From contig NZ_JAAORI010000002.1 of NCBI RefSeq assembly GCF_017696075.1, forward strand, positions 1-64,000: DNA of 64,000 nt, given 5' to 3'. The notes beneath the pieces were generated by a model. The model made no database searches and had not been told where the DNA came from. It saw only the letters and a list, made by a program, of their open reading frames with translations. The DNA comes from Prochlorococcus marinus XMU1411. GTDB lineage: Bacteria; Cyanobacteriota; Cyanobacteriia; PCC-6307; Cyanobiaceae. This document shows, one piece after another, positions 18,507-26,871 of the stretch; position 1 is the stretch's first letter; each line of letters begins with the position of its first letter. A program made the position numbers and the translations under genes.

Positions 18507-19682
18507 ATGAAATCAATACAAAAACCAATAGTAATAGTTGGAGCAGGTTTTGCAGGTATGACATTTGCTTTGAATTTAAAGAAACTTAATCCTTCTTTAC
18601 CAATTCTTGTGGTTGATTATGAAACTAAATTTATATTTAAACCTTTAATGTACGAAGTTTTAAGTAAAGAAATAAGAAGTTGGGAAGCTACCCCAAAATT
18701 TGCAAATATCTTTTCTGATGCGGGTATAACTTTTTTAAGAAATTGTTTAACCAAGATTTCCTTCAAAGAAAATATTCTTGAATTTAGTGACGGTTTAAAA
18801 TTAAGTTATCAGTATCTTGTTATCTGTACAGGGTCTATTCCAAATAGTTTTTTTATAAAAGGTGTAGATGAAAATTGTTATTTTTTTAATGATATTCATG
18901 ATCTAAATAAATTAAATTCTTTTTTAAAAAAATCAAAAGATACTGCGTTTCATCAAAAGTTATTCATAGTTGGAGGTGGTCCCTCCGGCATCGAGTTGGC
19001 ATGCAAAATTAAAGATATATTTAAAGACCAATTTGAAATTAATGTTATAGAAAAATCAAACGAAATCCTCAATAAAAACAAAATTTTTAATAGAGAACAA
19101 GCAGAAAAGGCATTAGAAAAAAGAAAAATAAACGTTCTTTTGAATTCCACAGTTAAAGAAGTCTCTGAAACTAAGATTAGTATTTCTAGTGAGTTTGGAA
19201 TAACTTCATTGGATAAAGATATTGTTATTTGGACTGCAGGTGTTAAACCTAATTTGTCTTACTTAGAAACTGATCAAATAACAAAAAAATTTGGACGAAT
19301 TTTAGTTAACAATAATTTGCAAATAGAAAACCATAAGAACTGTTTTGCTATTGGTGATATTTCAGTTATTGAAGGCAAGGAGGATTTACCCATAACTGCT
19401 CAGGTCGCTATGCAGGAAGGAAATCATCTTGCTAATAATTTAGAACTTTTAATTCAAGGCAAAGATCCGTTACCCTTTGAATTTCAAGATAATGGTGAAA
19501 TGATTAGCTTAGGAATAGGCGAAGCTTCAATTTCTGGGCTTGGGGTTACTTTATTTGGAAAATTAGCTTTTGAAGCACGAAGACTTATATATGCTTCTAA
19601 GTTGCCTGATATTACTGAAAGTTTAAAATCTGCATCTTCATGGATATTCCAAAAAAAATCTATTTTTAAAAAGTTTTTTTAA
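18507..19682 (+). CDS. Type II NAD(P)H dehydrogenase (NDH-2)
   Basis: Product of 391 residues. Single-subunit flavoenzyme passing electrons from NAD(P)H to quinone at the membrane surface. The FAD Rossmann motif VGAGFAG is at 11-17, the NAD Rossmann motif IVGGGPSGIELA is near residue 154, and the FAD-closing motif CFAIGDI is near 280. The C-terminal stretch is basic and hydrophobic, suited to peripheral membrane binding. It belongs to the cyanobacterial Ndb group, which has been proposed to sense quinone redox state. Confidence 0.9.
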   Translation: MKSIQKPIVIVGAGFAGMTFALNLKKLNPSLPILVVDYETKFIFKPLMYEVLSKEIRSWEATPKFANIFSDAGITFLRNCLTKISFKENILEFSDGLKLSYQYLVICTGSIPNSFFIKGVDENCYFFNDIHDLNKLNSFLKKSKDTAFHQKLFIVGGGPSGIELACKIKDIFKDQFEINVIEKSNEILNKNKIFNREQAEKALEKRKINVLLNSTVKEVSETKISISSEFGITSLDKDIVIWTAGVKPNLSYLETDQITKKFGRILVNNNLQIENHKNCFAIGDISVIEGKEDLPITAQVAMQEGNHLANNLELLIQGKDPLPFEFQDNGEMISLGIGEASISGLGVTLFGKLAFEARRLIYASKLPDITESLKSASSWIFQKKSIFKKFF

Positions 19683-19749
19683 AAAGATAATTCTAATTAA
19701 ACTTTTTTGAAATATTGTTTTTGGGTATATTGAGTTAAATAAGTTTCAT

Positions 19750-21558
19750 ATGAATCTAATTTCAGTAGTTAGTAATAATTTTGATGCGTTAATAACGGTA
19801 GTTGTTTTAATAATGTCAATAATTTTGTTTATCAAAAATACAATTGCGCCAGAATTGACTGGTTTGTTATGTGTTGGAATATTTATAGCTACAGGGGTTC
19901 TTTCTCCTGAAAAAGCTTTAGCTGGATTTGGTAGCCCTTCCTTAATAACCCTTATGGGTTTATTTGCAGTTTCCTCTGCATTATTCAAAAGTGGTGCTTT
20001 AGATAGAGTAAGAGAATTGATTTCTTCTGAAAGTATTAGAACGCCAAGGAAATTAATTTCTTTAATCGCTTTTTTGATTGCTCCAATATCTGGAATTGTC
20101 CCCAATACTCCAGTAGTAGCATCTTTGTTACCTTTAATTGAAGGTTGGTGCGAGCGGAGAAATATATCGCCATCAAAAGTTTTATTACCTCTTTCTTTTG
20201 CGACTTTGCTAGGTGGAACTCTGACATTATTAGGTAGCTCAGTAAATCTTCTTGTAAGCGATATTAGTCAACAATTAGGCTATGGCGCTTTGGAATTATT
20301 TAGTCTGACTTCAATTGGAATTCCTGTGTGGCTTATAGGTACAACCTATATGATCCTAGTTTCTGACGTACTTTTGCCAGATAGAGGGAGAGATAAGGAG
20401 TTTATTAAAAATGGGGATATGAATATCTACTTTACTGAAGTTACTATTCCCTCTACTTCAGAATTAGTTGGACAATCTGTCAGAAATAGTAGATTGCAAA
20501 GACGTTTTGATGTTGATGTTCTCGAATTGCAACGAAATGGAAAAGTTATTCTTCCACCATTGGCTGATATAAAGATTGAACCTAGTGATAGATTGATAAT
20601 TCGCGTTACAAGGGCTGACTTATTTAGGCTGCAGCAGGAACATACCATTTTGTTGGGAGAAAATAAAACATCTTTTGACGGAGTTAATATTTTCTCAGAT
20701 GACGAAGGTACTAAAACTTTTGAAGCTCTTTTACCAGCTGGCTCAACTCTGGCTGGGGCAAGTTTGAGAGAATTAAGATTTAGGCAGCGTCATAATGCAA
20801 CAGTTTTAGCACTAAGAAGAGGTCAACAAACTGTTCAGGAGAGATTAGGCCAAGCTGTTTTACGGGCTGGAGATGTTTTATTATTGCAAGCGCCGTTAGA
20901 TTCAATAAGAGGTTTGCAAGCAAGTAATGATTTGCTTGTTTTAGATCAATTCGAAGATGATTTACCCGTCTTGATAAAAAAACCAATATCGATTGCAATT
21001 GCAATAGGGATGGTTGTTTTACCTTCTGTTACTAATATTCCACTAGTAGGTTCAGTTCTTTTAGCAGTTATTGCAATGGTTGCTTTTGGATGTTTAAGAC
21101 CTGCAGAGATACAAAAATCTATTAGGTTAGATGTTATTTTATTGCTGGGATCCTTATCCTGTTTTAGTGTTGCTATGCAGGTAACAGGATTAGCAGATTT
21201 AATTGCATTCAATCTTAATTTTGCTCTTGATGGGTTGCCTTTGTATTTTTCACTTGTCGTAATTTTTGTATCGACCGTTATCCTTACTCAATTCATCAGT
21301 AATGCTGCTTCGGTTGCTTTGATTTTGCCCGTTGCTATTGAATTTTCAAGTGTTTTAGGCATTTCTCCCAGTGCTTTAATAATGCTTGTTTTATTTGGAG
21401 CAAGTCAATCTTTCTTGACTCCAATGGGATATCAAACAAATTTAATGGTTTATGGTCCTGGAAGATATAGATTTTTTGATATCGCAAAATACGGAGCTGG
21501 ATTAACACTTATAATGTCCCTTATAGTGCCAGCATTGATAATTTTAAATTTCAGATAA
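19750..21558 (+). CDS. SLC13/DASS-family permease with two cytosolic TrkA_C domains
   Basis: Product of 602 residues. Membrane segments occupy residues ~1-200 and ~400-602. Between them lie two RCK/TrkA_C-like domains (around ~215-300 and ~320-395), each with a 'L...G...V' pattern ending GDRLIIR or GDVLLLQ. This architecture belongs to the sodium/sulfate or citrate symporter group, often annotated as possible sulfate transporter in cyanobacteria. It ends 5 bp before ktrB, so it is likely part of the ion-transport operon; substrate is not determined. Confidence 0.88.
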   Translation: MNLISVVSNNFDALITVVVLIMSIILFIKNTIAPELTGLLCVGIFIATGVLSPEKALAGFGSPSLITLMGLFAVSSALFKSGALDRVRELISSESIRTPRKLISLIAFLIAPISGIVPNTPVVASLLPLIEGWCERRNISPSKVLLPLSFATLLGGTLTLLGSSVNLLVSDISQQLGYGALELFSLTSIGIPVWLIGTTYMILVSDVLLPDRGRDKEFIKNGDMNIYFTEVTIPSTSELVGQSVRNSRLQRRFDVDVLELQRNGKVILPPLADIKIEPSDRLIIRVTRADLFRLQQEHTILLGENKTSFDGVNIFSDDEGTKTFEALLPAGSTLAGASLRELRFRQRHNATVLALRRGQQTVQERLGQAVLRAGDVLLLQAPLDSIRGLQASNDLLVLDQFEDDLPVLIKKPISIAIAIGMVVLPSVTNIPLVGSVLLAVIAMVAFGCLRPAEIQKSIRLDVILLLGSLSCFSVAMQVTGLADLIAFNLNFALDGLPLYFSLVVIFVSTVILTQFISNAASVALILPVAIEFSSVLGISPSALIMLVLFGASQSFLTPMGYQTNLMVYGPGRYRFFDIAKYGAGLTLIMSLIVPALIILNFR

Positions 21559-21563
21559 ATAAA

Positions 21564-22967
21564 GTGAAATTCAGAAGTCAAGTTTACAAGTTAAAAGATG
21601 CTTACAGAAAACTATCTGTTCCTCAATTTACTATTATTACAGGTTTGTTTATTATTTTCTTTGGAACTTTAATTTTGAGTTCTCCTTTATGCTCATCTTC
21701 AAAGGTTGGTTTGTGGGAAGCATTTTTTACATCTACTTCTGCTATAACAGTAACTGGCCTCACCATAATAGACATTGGTGTTGATTTAAATTTCTTAGGC
21801 CAAGTTTTTTTGGCTTTTATGCTTTTATCAGGTGGTCTAGGATTAATGGCTATTACGACATTTTTACAAGGATTCGTAGTCAAAGGAACAAAGCTCAAAA
21901 CTAGATTAGACAAAGGAAAGACTCTTGATGAATTTGGAGTTGGGGGAATTGGTCGAACTTTTCAAAGCATTGCTATTACTGCAACTTGTATCATATCTTT
22001 TGGAGCAATTATTTTATATTCTTTTGGATTTGTAGATATACAAAATAATTGGGAAAGACTTTGGTCCTCAATTTTTCACAGCATTTCTGCATATAACAAT
22101 GCTGGTTTTTCTTTATGGTCAGATAGTCTCCAAGACTATAGAACAAATTTTTTGGTTAATAGTGTGTTTGTTTTTCTCATTGTCATGGGTGGACTGGGAT
22201 GGAGGGTTATTGATGATATTTGGAGTAATAAAAAAAATCTTTCATATAAAAAATTGAGTCTTCATTCTAGATTAGTTATTAGGACAAGTTTATCTCTTAT
22301 CCTATTCGGAGCATTAGGATTCTTTATTACTGAATCATTGCTAAATAGTCAATTTTTCGATGATTTGAATTTATTTGAAAGGTTATTATCATCAATATTT
22401 GAAACAGTGAGTGCGAGAACTGCAGGCTTTACAAATTACCCTATATCATTGGATTCCATCTCAGATACTGGTCTTTTGTTATTGATGACACTTATGTTTA
22501 TTGGTGCAAGTACTGGGGGTACTGGGGGAGGAATAAAAACAACTACATTTATTGCTTTAATGGCTGCAACTAGATCAACTTTGAGAGGTCAGAAAGATGT
22601 GATTATTAGCAATAGATTAATTTCAGATAAAGTTATTCTAAAGGCAGTTGGAATAACTGTAGGATCTTTGTTGTTCGTTCTTTTAATGGCAATGCTGTTA
22701 AGCACAACTAATACGTTTGTTAAAAAAGAATCTTTCACATTCCTAGAAATTCTGTTTACTTGCATATCTGCATTTGCAACAGTTGGATTTGATATTGGTT
22801 TAACTACAAAATTAAATCATTTTGGCCAATTCATACTCATTGTGGGAATGTTTGTGGGCAGACTTGGTATCCTTTTACTATTAAGTGCACTTTGGCAGGC
22901 TCTTTATAAGAGTAGAATAGATAGACAAAAAAGGATTGGCTATCCTAGAGCTGATCTTTATGTCTAA
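21564..22967 (+). CDS. ktrB: K+ uptake channel-like subunit KtrB (Trk/Ktr/HKT family)
   Basis: Product of 467 residues, starting with GTG. Four pore modules are recognisable, with selectivity-filter glycines in TVTGLT, NAGFSLW, TAGFTNYP and TVGFDIG. It forms the Na+-dependent K+ translocating subunit in the cytoplasmic membrane and works with KtrA. It is 5 bp from the upstream permease and 18 bp from ktrA. Confidence 0.94.
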   Translation: MKFRSQVYKLKDAYRKLSVPQFTIITGLFIIFFGTLILSSPLCSSSKVGLWEAFFTSTSAITVTGLTIIDIGVDLNFLGQVFLAFMLLSGGLGLMAITTFLQGFVVKGTKLKTRLDKGKTLDEFGVGGIGRTFQSIAITATCIISFGAIILYSFGFVDIQNNWERLWSSIFHSISAYNNAGFSLWSDSLQDYRTNFLVNSVFVFLIVMGGLGWRVIDDIWSNKKNLSYKKLSLHSRLVIRTSLSLILFGALGFFITESLLNSQFFDDLNLFERLLSSIFETVSARTAGFTNYPISLDSISDTGLLLLMTLMFIGASTGGTGGGIKTTTFIALMAATRSTLRGQKDVIISNRLISDKVILKAVGITVGSLLFVLLMAMLLSTTNTFVKKESFTFLEILFTCISAFATVGFDIGLTTKLNHFGQFILIVGMFVGRLGILLLLSALWQALYKSRIDRQKRIGYPRADLYV

Positions 22968-22985
22968 GATTGACTGAATTTTATT

Positions 22986-23690
22986 ATGGCTGATTGGTGG
23001 CAGTGGTCTCAAAAGAGAGAAAAAGAAGCCCTCACTTTTGCAGTTGTTGGCGTTGGAAGATTTGGAACCGCTGTTTGTAGAGAGCTTATAAGTAATGGCG
23101 CAGATGTTTTAGCTGCAGATTATTCAGAAAAAGCTATTGATGATTTGAGACAACTAGAACCTTCGATAGAAGCTAGGGTTGTAGATTGTACTGACGAAGA
23201 GTCTATGAAGGAATCTGGAATACTTGAAATGAATACTGTCGTAGTTGGGATAAGTGAACCAATTGAAGCAAGTATAACAACTACACTTATTGCTAAAGAT
23301 AGCGAAGGTAGCAAAGTTAAAAGAGTAATAGCGAGAGCTACGAGTGACCTGCACGAAAAAATGTTAAAAAGGGTAGGCGCAGATAAAGTTGTCTTTCCTT
23401 CGAGAATGCAAGGAGAAAGATTAGGTTTAGAGCTGGTTAGACCAAATCTAATTGAAAGATTAGAATTAGATAATCAAACTGGCATAGATGAAATAACTGT
23501 TCCAGAGGAATTTATTGGAAGATCTTTGAGAGATTTAAATTTGAGGAAAAATTATTTAGTAAATGTTCTTGCAGCAGGACCTGCCGAAAAGTTAACAGTT
23601 AATCCTCCTGCAAAATATATTTTGGAAAGAGGAAATATTTTGGTGGTTATGGGAAAAACTGCAGATTTACAGAAATTGCCCCAGAGTTAA
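22986..23690 (+). CDS. ktrA: KtrA/TrkA-type RCK regulator of K+ uptake
   Basis: Product of 234 residues. It has one RCK_N Rossmann domain with GVGRFG (22-27) for nucleotide binding, followed by an RCK_C domain ending with the ILVVMG strand. A ring of KtrA gates KtrB in response to ATP/ADP. It directly follows ktrB and ends 6 bp from the convergent ribbon-helix-helix gene. Confidence 0.94.
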   Translation: MADWWQWSQKREKEALTFAVVGVGRFGTAVCRELISNGADVLAADYSEKAIDDLRQLEPSIEARVVDCTDEESMKESGILEMNTVVVGISEPIEASITTTLIAKDSEGSKVKRVIARATSDLHEKMLKRVGADKVVFPSRMQGERLGLELVRPNLIERLELDNQTGIDEITVPEEFIGRSLRDLNLRKNYLVNVLAAGPAEKLTVNPPAKYILERGNILVVMGKTADLQKLPQS

Positions 23691-23696
23691 TTATAT

Positions 23697-23999
23697 TTAA
23701 TTAGTTTTTTTGTAGTATCTAATCCTTTGTGGAGGTTGTTTTAATCTTTTGACGCTTTGTTTTTCAAGTTCGCCTCTGAATTTATTTGTATCGAAATTCT
23801 TTTCTGAAATAAGTGCTTTACCATTATTCTCGAAGTATTTTTTTATACCTTCTTGTATTAACACTTTTGCCATGTTACTAACTGTCCTAGATTCATTACC
23901 AGCTAAGATCGTAAGTTGCTCACATATTAATTCTGGAAGGACTACTTGGATTCTGGGGGATTTAGGCTTCCCATTTGTTGAATTTTGACGGGTAGCCAT
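23697..23999 (-). CDS. Ribbon-helix-helix (CopG-like) DNA-binding protein
   Basis: Product of 100 residues. The segment SPRIQVVLPELICEQLTILAGNESRTVSNMAKVL is split by pattern into a beta strand (RIQVVL) and two helices, the CopG/MetJ-type ribbon-helix-helix. The C-terminal ~40 residues are basic. No toxin gene is adjacent. Three copies of a GTGTATA half-site lie just upstream of its ATG, which suggests autoregulation. Confidence 0.8.
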   Translation of the reverse strand: MATRQNSTNGKPKSPRIQVVLPELICEQLTILAGNESRTVSNMAKVLIQEGIKKYFENNGKALISEKNFDTNKFRGELEKQSVKRLKQPPQRIRYYKKTN

Positions 24000-24007
24000 G
24001 AGTCAAA

Positions 24008-24066
24008 GTGTATAACTGTTACTTATTAGTATACACAGTTAGTCAAGGATACTATCTTTGTGTATA
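24008..24066. promoter_or_regulatory. Candidate operator: three GTGTATA/TATACAC half-sites
   Basis: GTGTATA occurs at 24008-24014 and 24060-24066, and its exact complement TATACAC at 24030-24036. The first two form a 7-bp inverted repeat with a 15-bp spacer. The block begins 9 bp from the ribbon-helix-helix start codon and precedes the divergent 112-residue gene. RHH proteins typically bind short repeated sites in their own promoters, so this is the natural candidate target. Binding is inferred. Confidence 0.5.
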
Positions 24067-24117
24067 TTATTAATAAGGAAATATATATCCGTATCAATTA
24101 ATTGTTTTTATTGTCCC

Positions 24118-24456
24118 ATGAAAAATTCAAGAAAAATTGATTCATCTAAAAGGTCGATAATTGATAAAAAGAAAAAAAGATTAGTAAATTCTGATTCTTA
24201 CGAGAATGAAAATAGTGATGTTTTGGTGTCAGCAGTTATTAGTCCATATTTGTTAACTCATCTTCATCACATTCTTCAACAGTCTGAATATTATGCTCAA
24301 AAAGATGGTAGAAAATCTCATGCAGCTAACTTTGCTAAATTAAGAAAGGTTTTATGTCTAGACGCCAGAAGTATGGCAGATGCATCAGCAAAAGAAATAA
24401 AAGATAGTGACATTGATTTATCTATTAATAAATATAATGAACAAAATGTAGCTTGA
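24118..24456 (+). CDS. Hypothetical protein divergent from the RHH regulator (112 aa)
   Basis: Product of 112 residues from the ATG at 24118. A longer frame from 24058 would run through the putative operator and adds unlike sequence. The N-terminus is Lys/Ser-rich. The middle (VISPYLLTHLHHILQQSEYYAQKDGRK, split here: VISPYLLTHLHHILQQ then SEYYAQKDGRK) is helical, and the C-terminus is acidic. No family is recognised. The divergent arrangement suggests shared control with the RHH gene. Confidence 0.7.
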   Translation: MKNSRKIDSSKRSIIDKKKKRLVNSDSYENENSDVLVSAVISPYLLTHLHHILQQSEYYAQKDGRKSHAANFAKLRKVLCLDARSMADASAKEIKDSDIDLSINKYNEQNVA

Positions 24457-24462
24457 AGTAAT

Positions 24463-24482
24463 AATCTATTAATAAATAGATT
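24463..24482 (+). terminator. Small hairpin between the 112-aa gene and the Nif11-like gene
   Basis: AATCTATT (24463-24470) and AATAGATT (24475-24482) form a perfect 8-bp stem with an AATA loop and only a short T-tail. The stem is AT-rich, so it would be weak as a terminator. It could serve as a processing site or partial attenuator in front of the Nif11-like gene, which starts 10 bp later. Confidence 0.35.
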
Positions 24483-24491
24483 TTACTAAAC

Positions 24492-24722
24492 ATGTCCAGT
24501 AATGCTGAAAAGCTCTACAAGTTAATAGCAAACGACTCAAAAAAGAAACAAAGTTTGTTTATGGTAGCTCTGACTAATCCCAAAAAAGCTCTAGATAAAA
24601 TATGCGATATTGGAAGAGATTTAAATATTGCTGTGACTAAAGAAGAGGTTATTGAATATTTGAGTACCATTGATGATGAGGCAACTAAAATGTGGTTAGT
24701 TAAGGCTCGGGGAGGTCTTTAG
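24492..24722 (+). CDS. Nif11-like leader-family protein without a core peptide (76 aa)
   Basis: Product of 76 residues. The pattern of an N-terminal helix (NAEKLYKLIANDSKKKQSLF), a central 'ALTNPKKALDKICDIGRDL' and 'VTKEEVIEYL' matches the Nif11/nitrile-hydratase-like leader peptide family. In Prochlorococcus that family includes the leaders of prochlorosin lanthipeptides. The protein ends ARGGL, so a double-glycine of the sort used for leader cleavage is present but nothing follows it. No lanthionine synthetase is in the window. Family call is by pattern and moderately sure; function unknown. Confidence 0.6.
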   Translation: MSSNAEKLYKLIANDSKKKQSLFMVALTNPKKALDKICDIGRDLNIAVTKEEVIEYLSTIDDEATKMWLVKARGGL

Positions 24723-24876
24723 GAGAAGGTTTAGAATAATTATTGTTCTGATTCGTCATAGGTTTTATCCTTTTGTTGTAGCCACCTCCACCAGCTAAAG
24801 TCCAAAAAAACCAATAACTTGGAATCGCAAGAGCTGCAGCTATGAAAATTACTACGATTTGTTCTATTCTTTTCAT
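24700..24876 (-). CDS. Small membrane ORF, 58 aa, overlapping the Nif11-like gene end
   Basis: An ATG at 24874-24876 (complement) opens 58 codons to TAA at 24700-24702. The product begins MKRIEQIVVIFIAAALAIP, then SYWFFWTLAGGGGY, giving one clear membrane helix followed by a polar, Asn/Pro/Lys-rich tail. It overlaps the last 23 bp of the Nif11-like gene tail-to-tail. Composition looks like a real membrane protein, but no family is recognised and the upstream ribosome site is weak. Confidence 0.5.
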   Translation of the reverse strand: MKRIEQIVVIFIAAALAIPSYWFFWTLAGGGGYNKRIKPMTNQNNNYSKPSPKDLPEP

Positions 24877-24947
24877 AAACCAATTTTATTCCACAAAATA
24901 TTTTTTAGTAAATAAGCCTTAGATTTTGTAAATTCTATTTTAAAACA

Positions 24948-26558
24948 GTGATTAGATTTGATGGTGTAAGCAAAATTTATTCTACAGATGTTGTTTTAAA
25001 AGATATTAACTGGGAGATTAAGAAAGGAGAAAAAGTTGGTTTAGTTGGTTCAAATGGTGCAGGAAAATCAACCCAATTTAAGATTTTAATTGGAGAGGAA
25101 GATCAAACAAGTGGAACGATAATCAAGGAGGGAAATCCTAAAATTGCTCATTTAAAACAAGAGTTTGATTGTGACTTGAATTGTTCAGTGAGAGAGGAAT
25201 TAGAAAGTTCTTTCAAAGATATACAAATTGTTGCCTTTAAACTCCTAGAAATTGAGAATAAAATGAAATCATTGGACATAATAAAACATTCCAAAGAACT
25301 TGAGGGATTAGTAAATCAACTTGCAAATTATCAAGCAAAATTTGAAGCTTTAGGTGGCTATCAAATGCAATCTGATGTAGAAAAAATATTACCAAAACTA
25401 GGCTTTTCTCTTGAAGATGCTAATAAACTGGTTGGAAATTTTTCAGGTGGTTGGCAAATGAAAGTAGCACTTGGAAAAATAATTTTGCAAAAACCTGATT
25501 TACTCTTACTTGATGAACCAACTAATCATTTAGATTTAGATACTATTTTCTGGCTGGAAGAGTATCTATCGTCGCTTAAGATTTCAATCATTATAATTAG
25601 TCATGACAGATATTTTTTAGACAAATTATGTAAAAAAATAATTTTTATAGAAAGTGGAATATCTGAAATATATAATGGAAACTATTCTTTTTTTGTGGAA
25701 CAGAAAGCCTTAAAGGAAGACTCACAAAATAAAGCATATCAATTACAACAAAAAGAAATTGAAATCCAGAAGAAGTATATTGATAGATTTAGAGCTAGTG
25801 CAACTAGAAGTTCTCAAGCCAAAAGTAGAGAAAAACAACTAAAAAAGATTTCTAAAATTCAGGCTCCGAGAGCAAAATCAAAAAGTCCTGTCTTCAATTT
25901 CCCAGAATGTCCTCGCTCAGGAAAATCTGTCCTAAATATCAAAAATTTATCTCATAGTTACGATGATAAGATTATTTTTTTAGATGCGAATTTAAAGATT
26001 TCTTCAGGTGAGAAAATTGCAATATTAGGACCTAATGGCTGTGGTAAATCTACATTGCTAAAAATTATTATGAAAAAAATATCTCCTGAAATTGGAGAAA
26101 TTAATCTTGGTAAACATAACATAATTACAAGTTATTATGAACAGAACCAGGCTGAAGCGCTTTTACCCGATAAAAGGGTTATTGATTTAATATTTAGTAA
26201 ATCACCAGAATGGTCACAAAAAAAAGTAAGAACATTTTTAGGAGGTTTTGGTTTTCAAAATGAAACTGTTTTTAAATATGTTAAACAACTTAGCGGAGGA
26301 GAAAAAGCAAGATTAGCATTGGCTTTGATGATTATGAATCCAAGTAATTTTTTGTTATTGGATGAGCCAACTAATCACTTGGATCTGCAATCTAAAGAAA
26401 ACTTAGAATTAGCAATTAATAATTATAAAGGCTCCCTATTAATCATTTCTCATGATAGATATTTTATTTCAAAAGTTGCAAATAGAATTGTTGAAATTAA
26501 AGATTCAAAGTTATATTCATATGATGGGAATTACGAATATTTTTTAGAGAAAAAATAA
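24948..26558 (+). CDS. ABC-F family ATPase (translation factor type)
   Basis: Product of 536 residues with a GTG start. It has two ABC domains in one chain and no membrane segment. The first Walker A is GSNGAGKST (34-42) with signature FSGGWQMKVALG. The second is GPNGCGKST with signature LSGGEKARLALAL. Both domains have LLLDEPTNHLD Walker B motifs. The interdomain linker (residues ~240-310) is long, charged and Lys-rich, as in ABC-F proteins that act in the ribosomal E site. Which subfamily (Uup, EttA or YbiT) is not decided. Confidence 0.92.
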   Translation: MIRFDGVSKIYSTDVVLKDINWEIKKGEKVGLVGSNGAGKSTQFKILIGEEDQTSGTIIKEGNPKIAHLKQEFDCDLNCSVREELESSFKDIQIVAFKLLEIENKMKSLDIIKHSKELEGLVNQLANYQAKFEALGGYQMQSDVEKILPKLGFSLEDANKLVGNFSGGWQMKVALGKIILQKPDLLLLDEPTNHLDLDTIFWLEEYLSSLKISIIIISHDRYFLDKLCKKIIFIESGISEIYNGNYSFFVEQKALKEDSQNKAYQLQQKEIEIQKKYIDRFRASATRSSQAKSREKQLKKISKIQAPRAKSKSPVFNFPECPRSGKSVLNIKNLSHSYDDKIIFLDANLKISSGEKIAILGPNGCGKSTLLKIIMKKISPEIGEINLGKHNIITSYYEQNQAEALLPDKRVIDLIFSKSPEWSQKKVRTFLGGFGFQNETVFKYVKQLSGGEKARLALALMIMNPSNFLLLDEPTNHLDLQSKENLELAINNYKGSLLIISHDRYFISKVANRIVEIKDSKLYSYDGNYEYFLEKK

Positions 26559-26722
26559 AAAGTATAAAAAGATTAGTTATTAATAAATAGTTATTTCTTG
26601 AAAAAATTTTTATTACTTTTAATAAAGTTTACATATAGGTAGGCAAGATCACTCATTTATCTTTACATAGTTTATCTTCGTTGCTTAATCTGAAAATACA
26701 AAAATTATTTTGGATAATTGAT

Positions 26723-26866
26723 ATGAAAAATAATGATTTTCAAAAAAAAACGTTTCAACTTTCTGATCCTATTGAAAGTTATTTTGAATGTATTTCAACT
26801 TGTGATATTAGAGATGGGAATTGTATTTCTAGATGTGTCGAAATACTTAAGAAGAATAACGTTTGA
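26723..26866 (+). CDS. Small cysteine protein with C-x3-C-x6-C-x3-C motif (47 aa)
   Basis: Product of 47 residues from the ATG at 26723; an in-frame upstream start at 26681 would add 14 residues. The cysteines lie in ECISTCDIRDGNCISRCVE, giving paired CX3C motifs on what look like two short helices. This resembles helical-hairpin disulfide or metal-binding peptides. No family is recognised. It converges on htrA with a 5-bp gap. Confidence 0.65.
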   Translation: MKNNDFQKKTFQLSDPIESYFECISTCDIRDGNCISRCVEILKKNNV

Positions 26867-26871
26867 AAATC

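Noticed and set aside
19746-20105. 119-aa antisense ORF opposite the SLC13 permease gene
   Set aside because: It lies wholly within a clearly coding gene, has no family pattern and its amino-acid composition follows the codon structure of the sense strand.
23697-24456. Considered as a toxin-antitoxin pair (RHH plus divergent gene)
   Set aside because: Toxin-antitoxin genes are normally in tandem on one strand; here they are divergent and the 112-residue product has no toxin motif.
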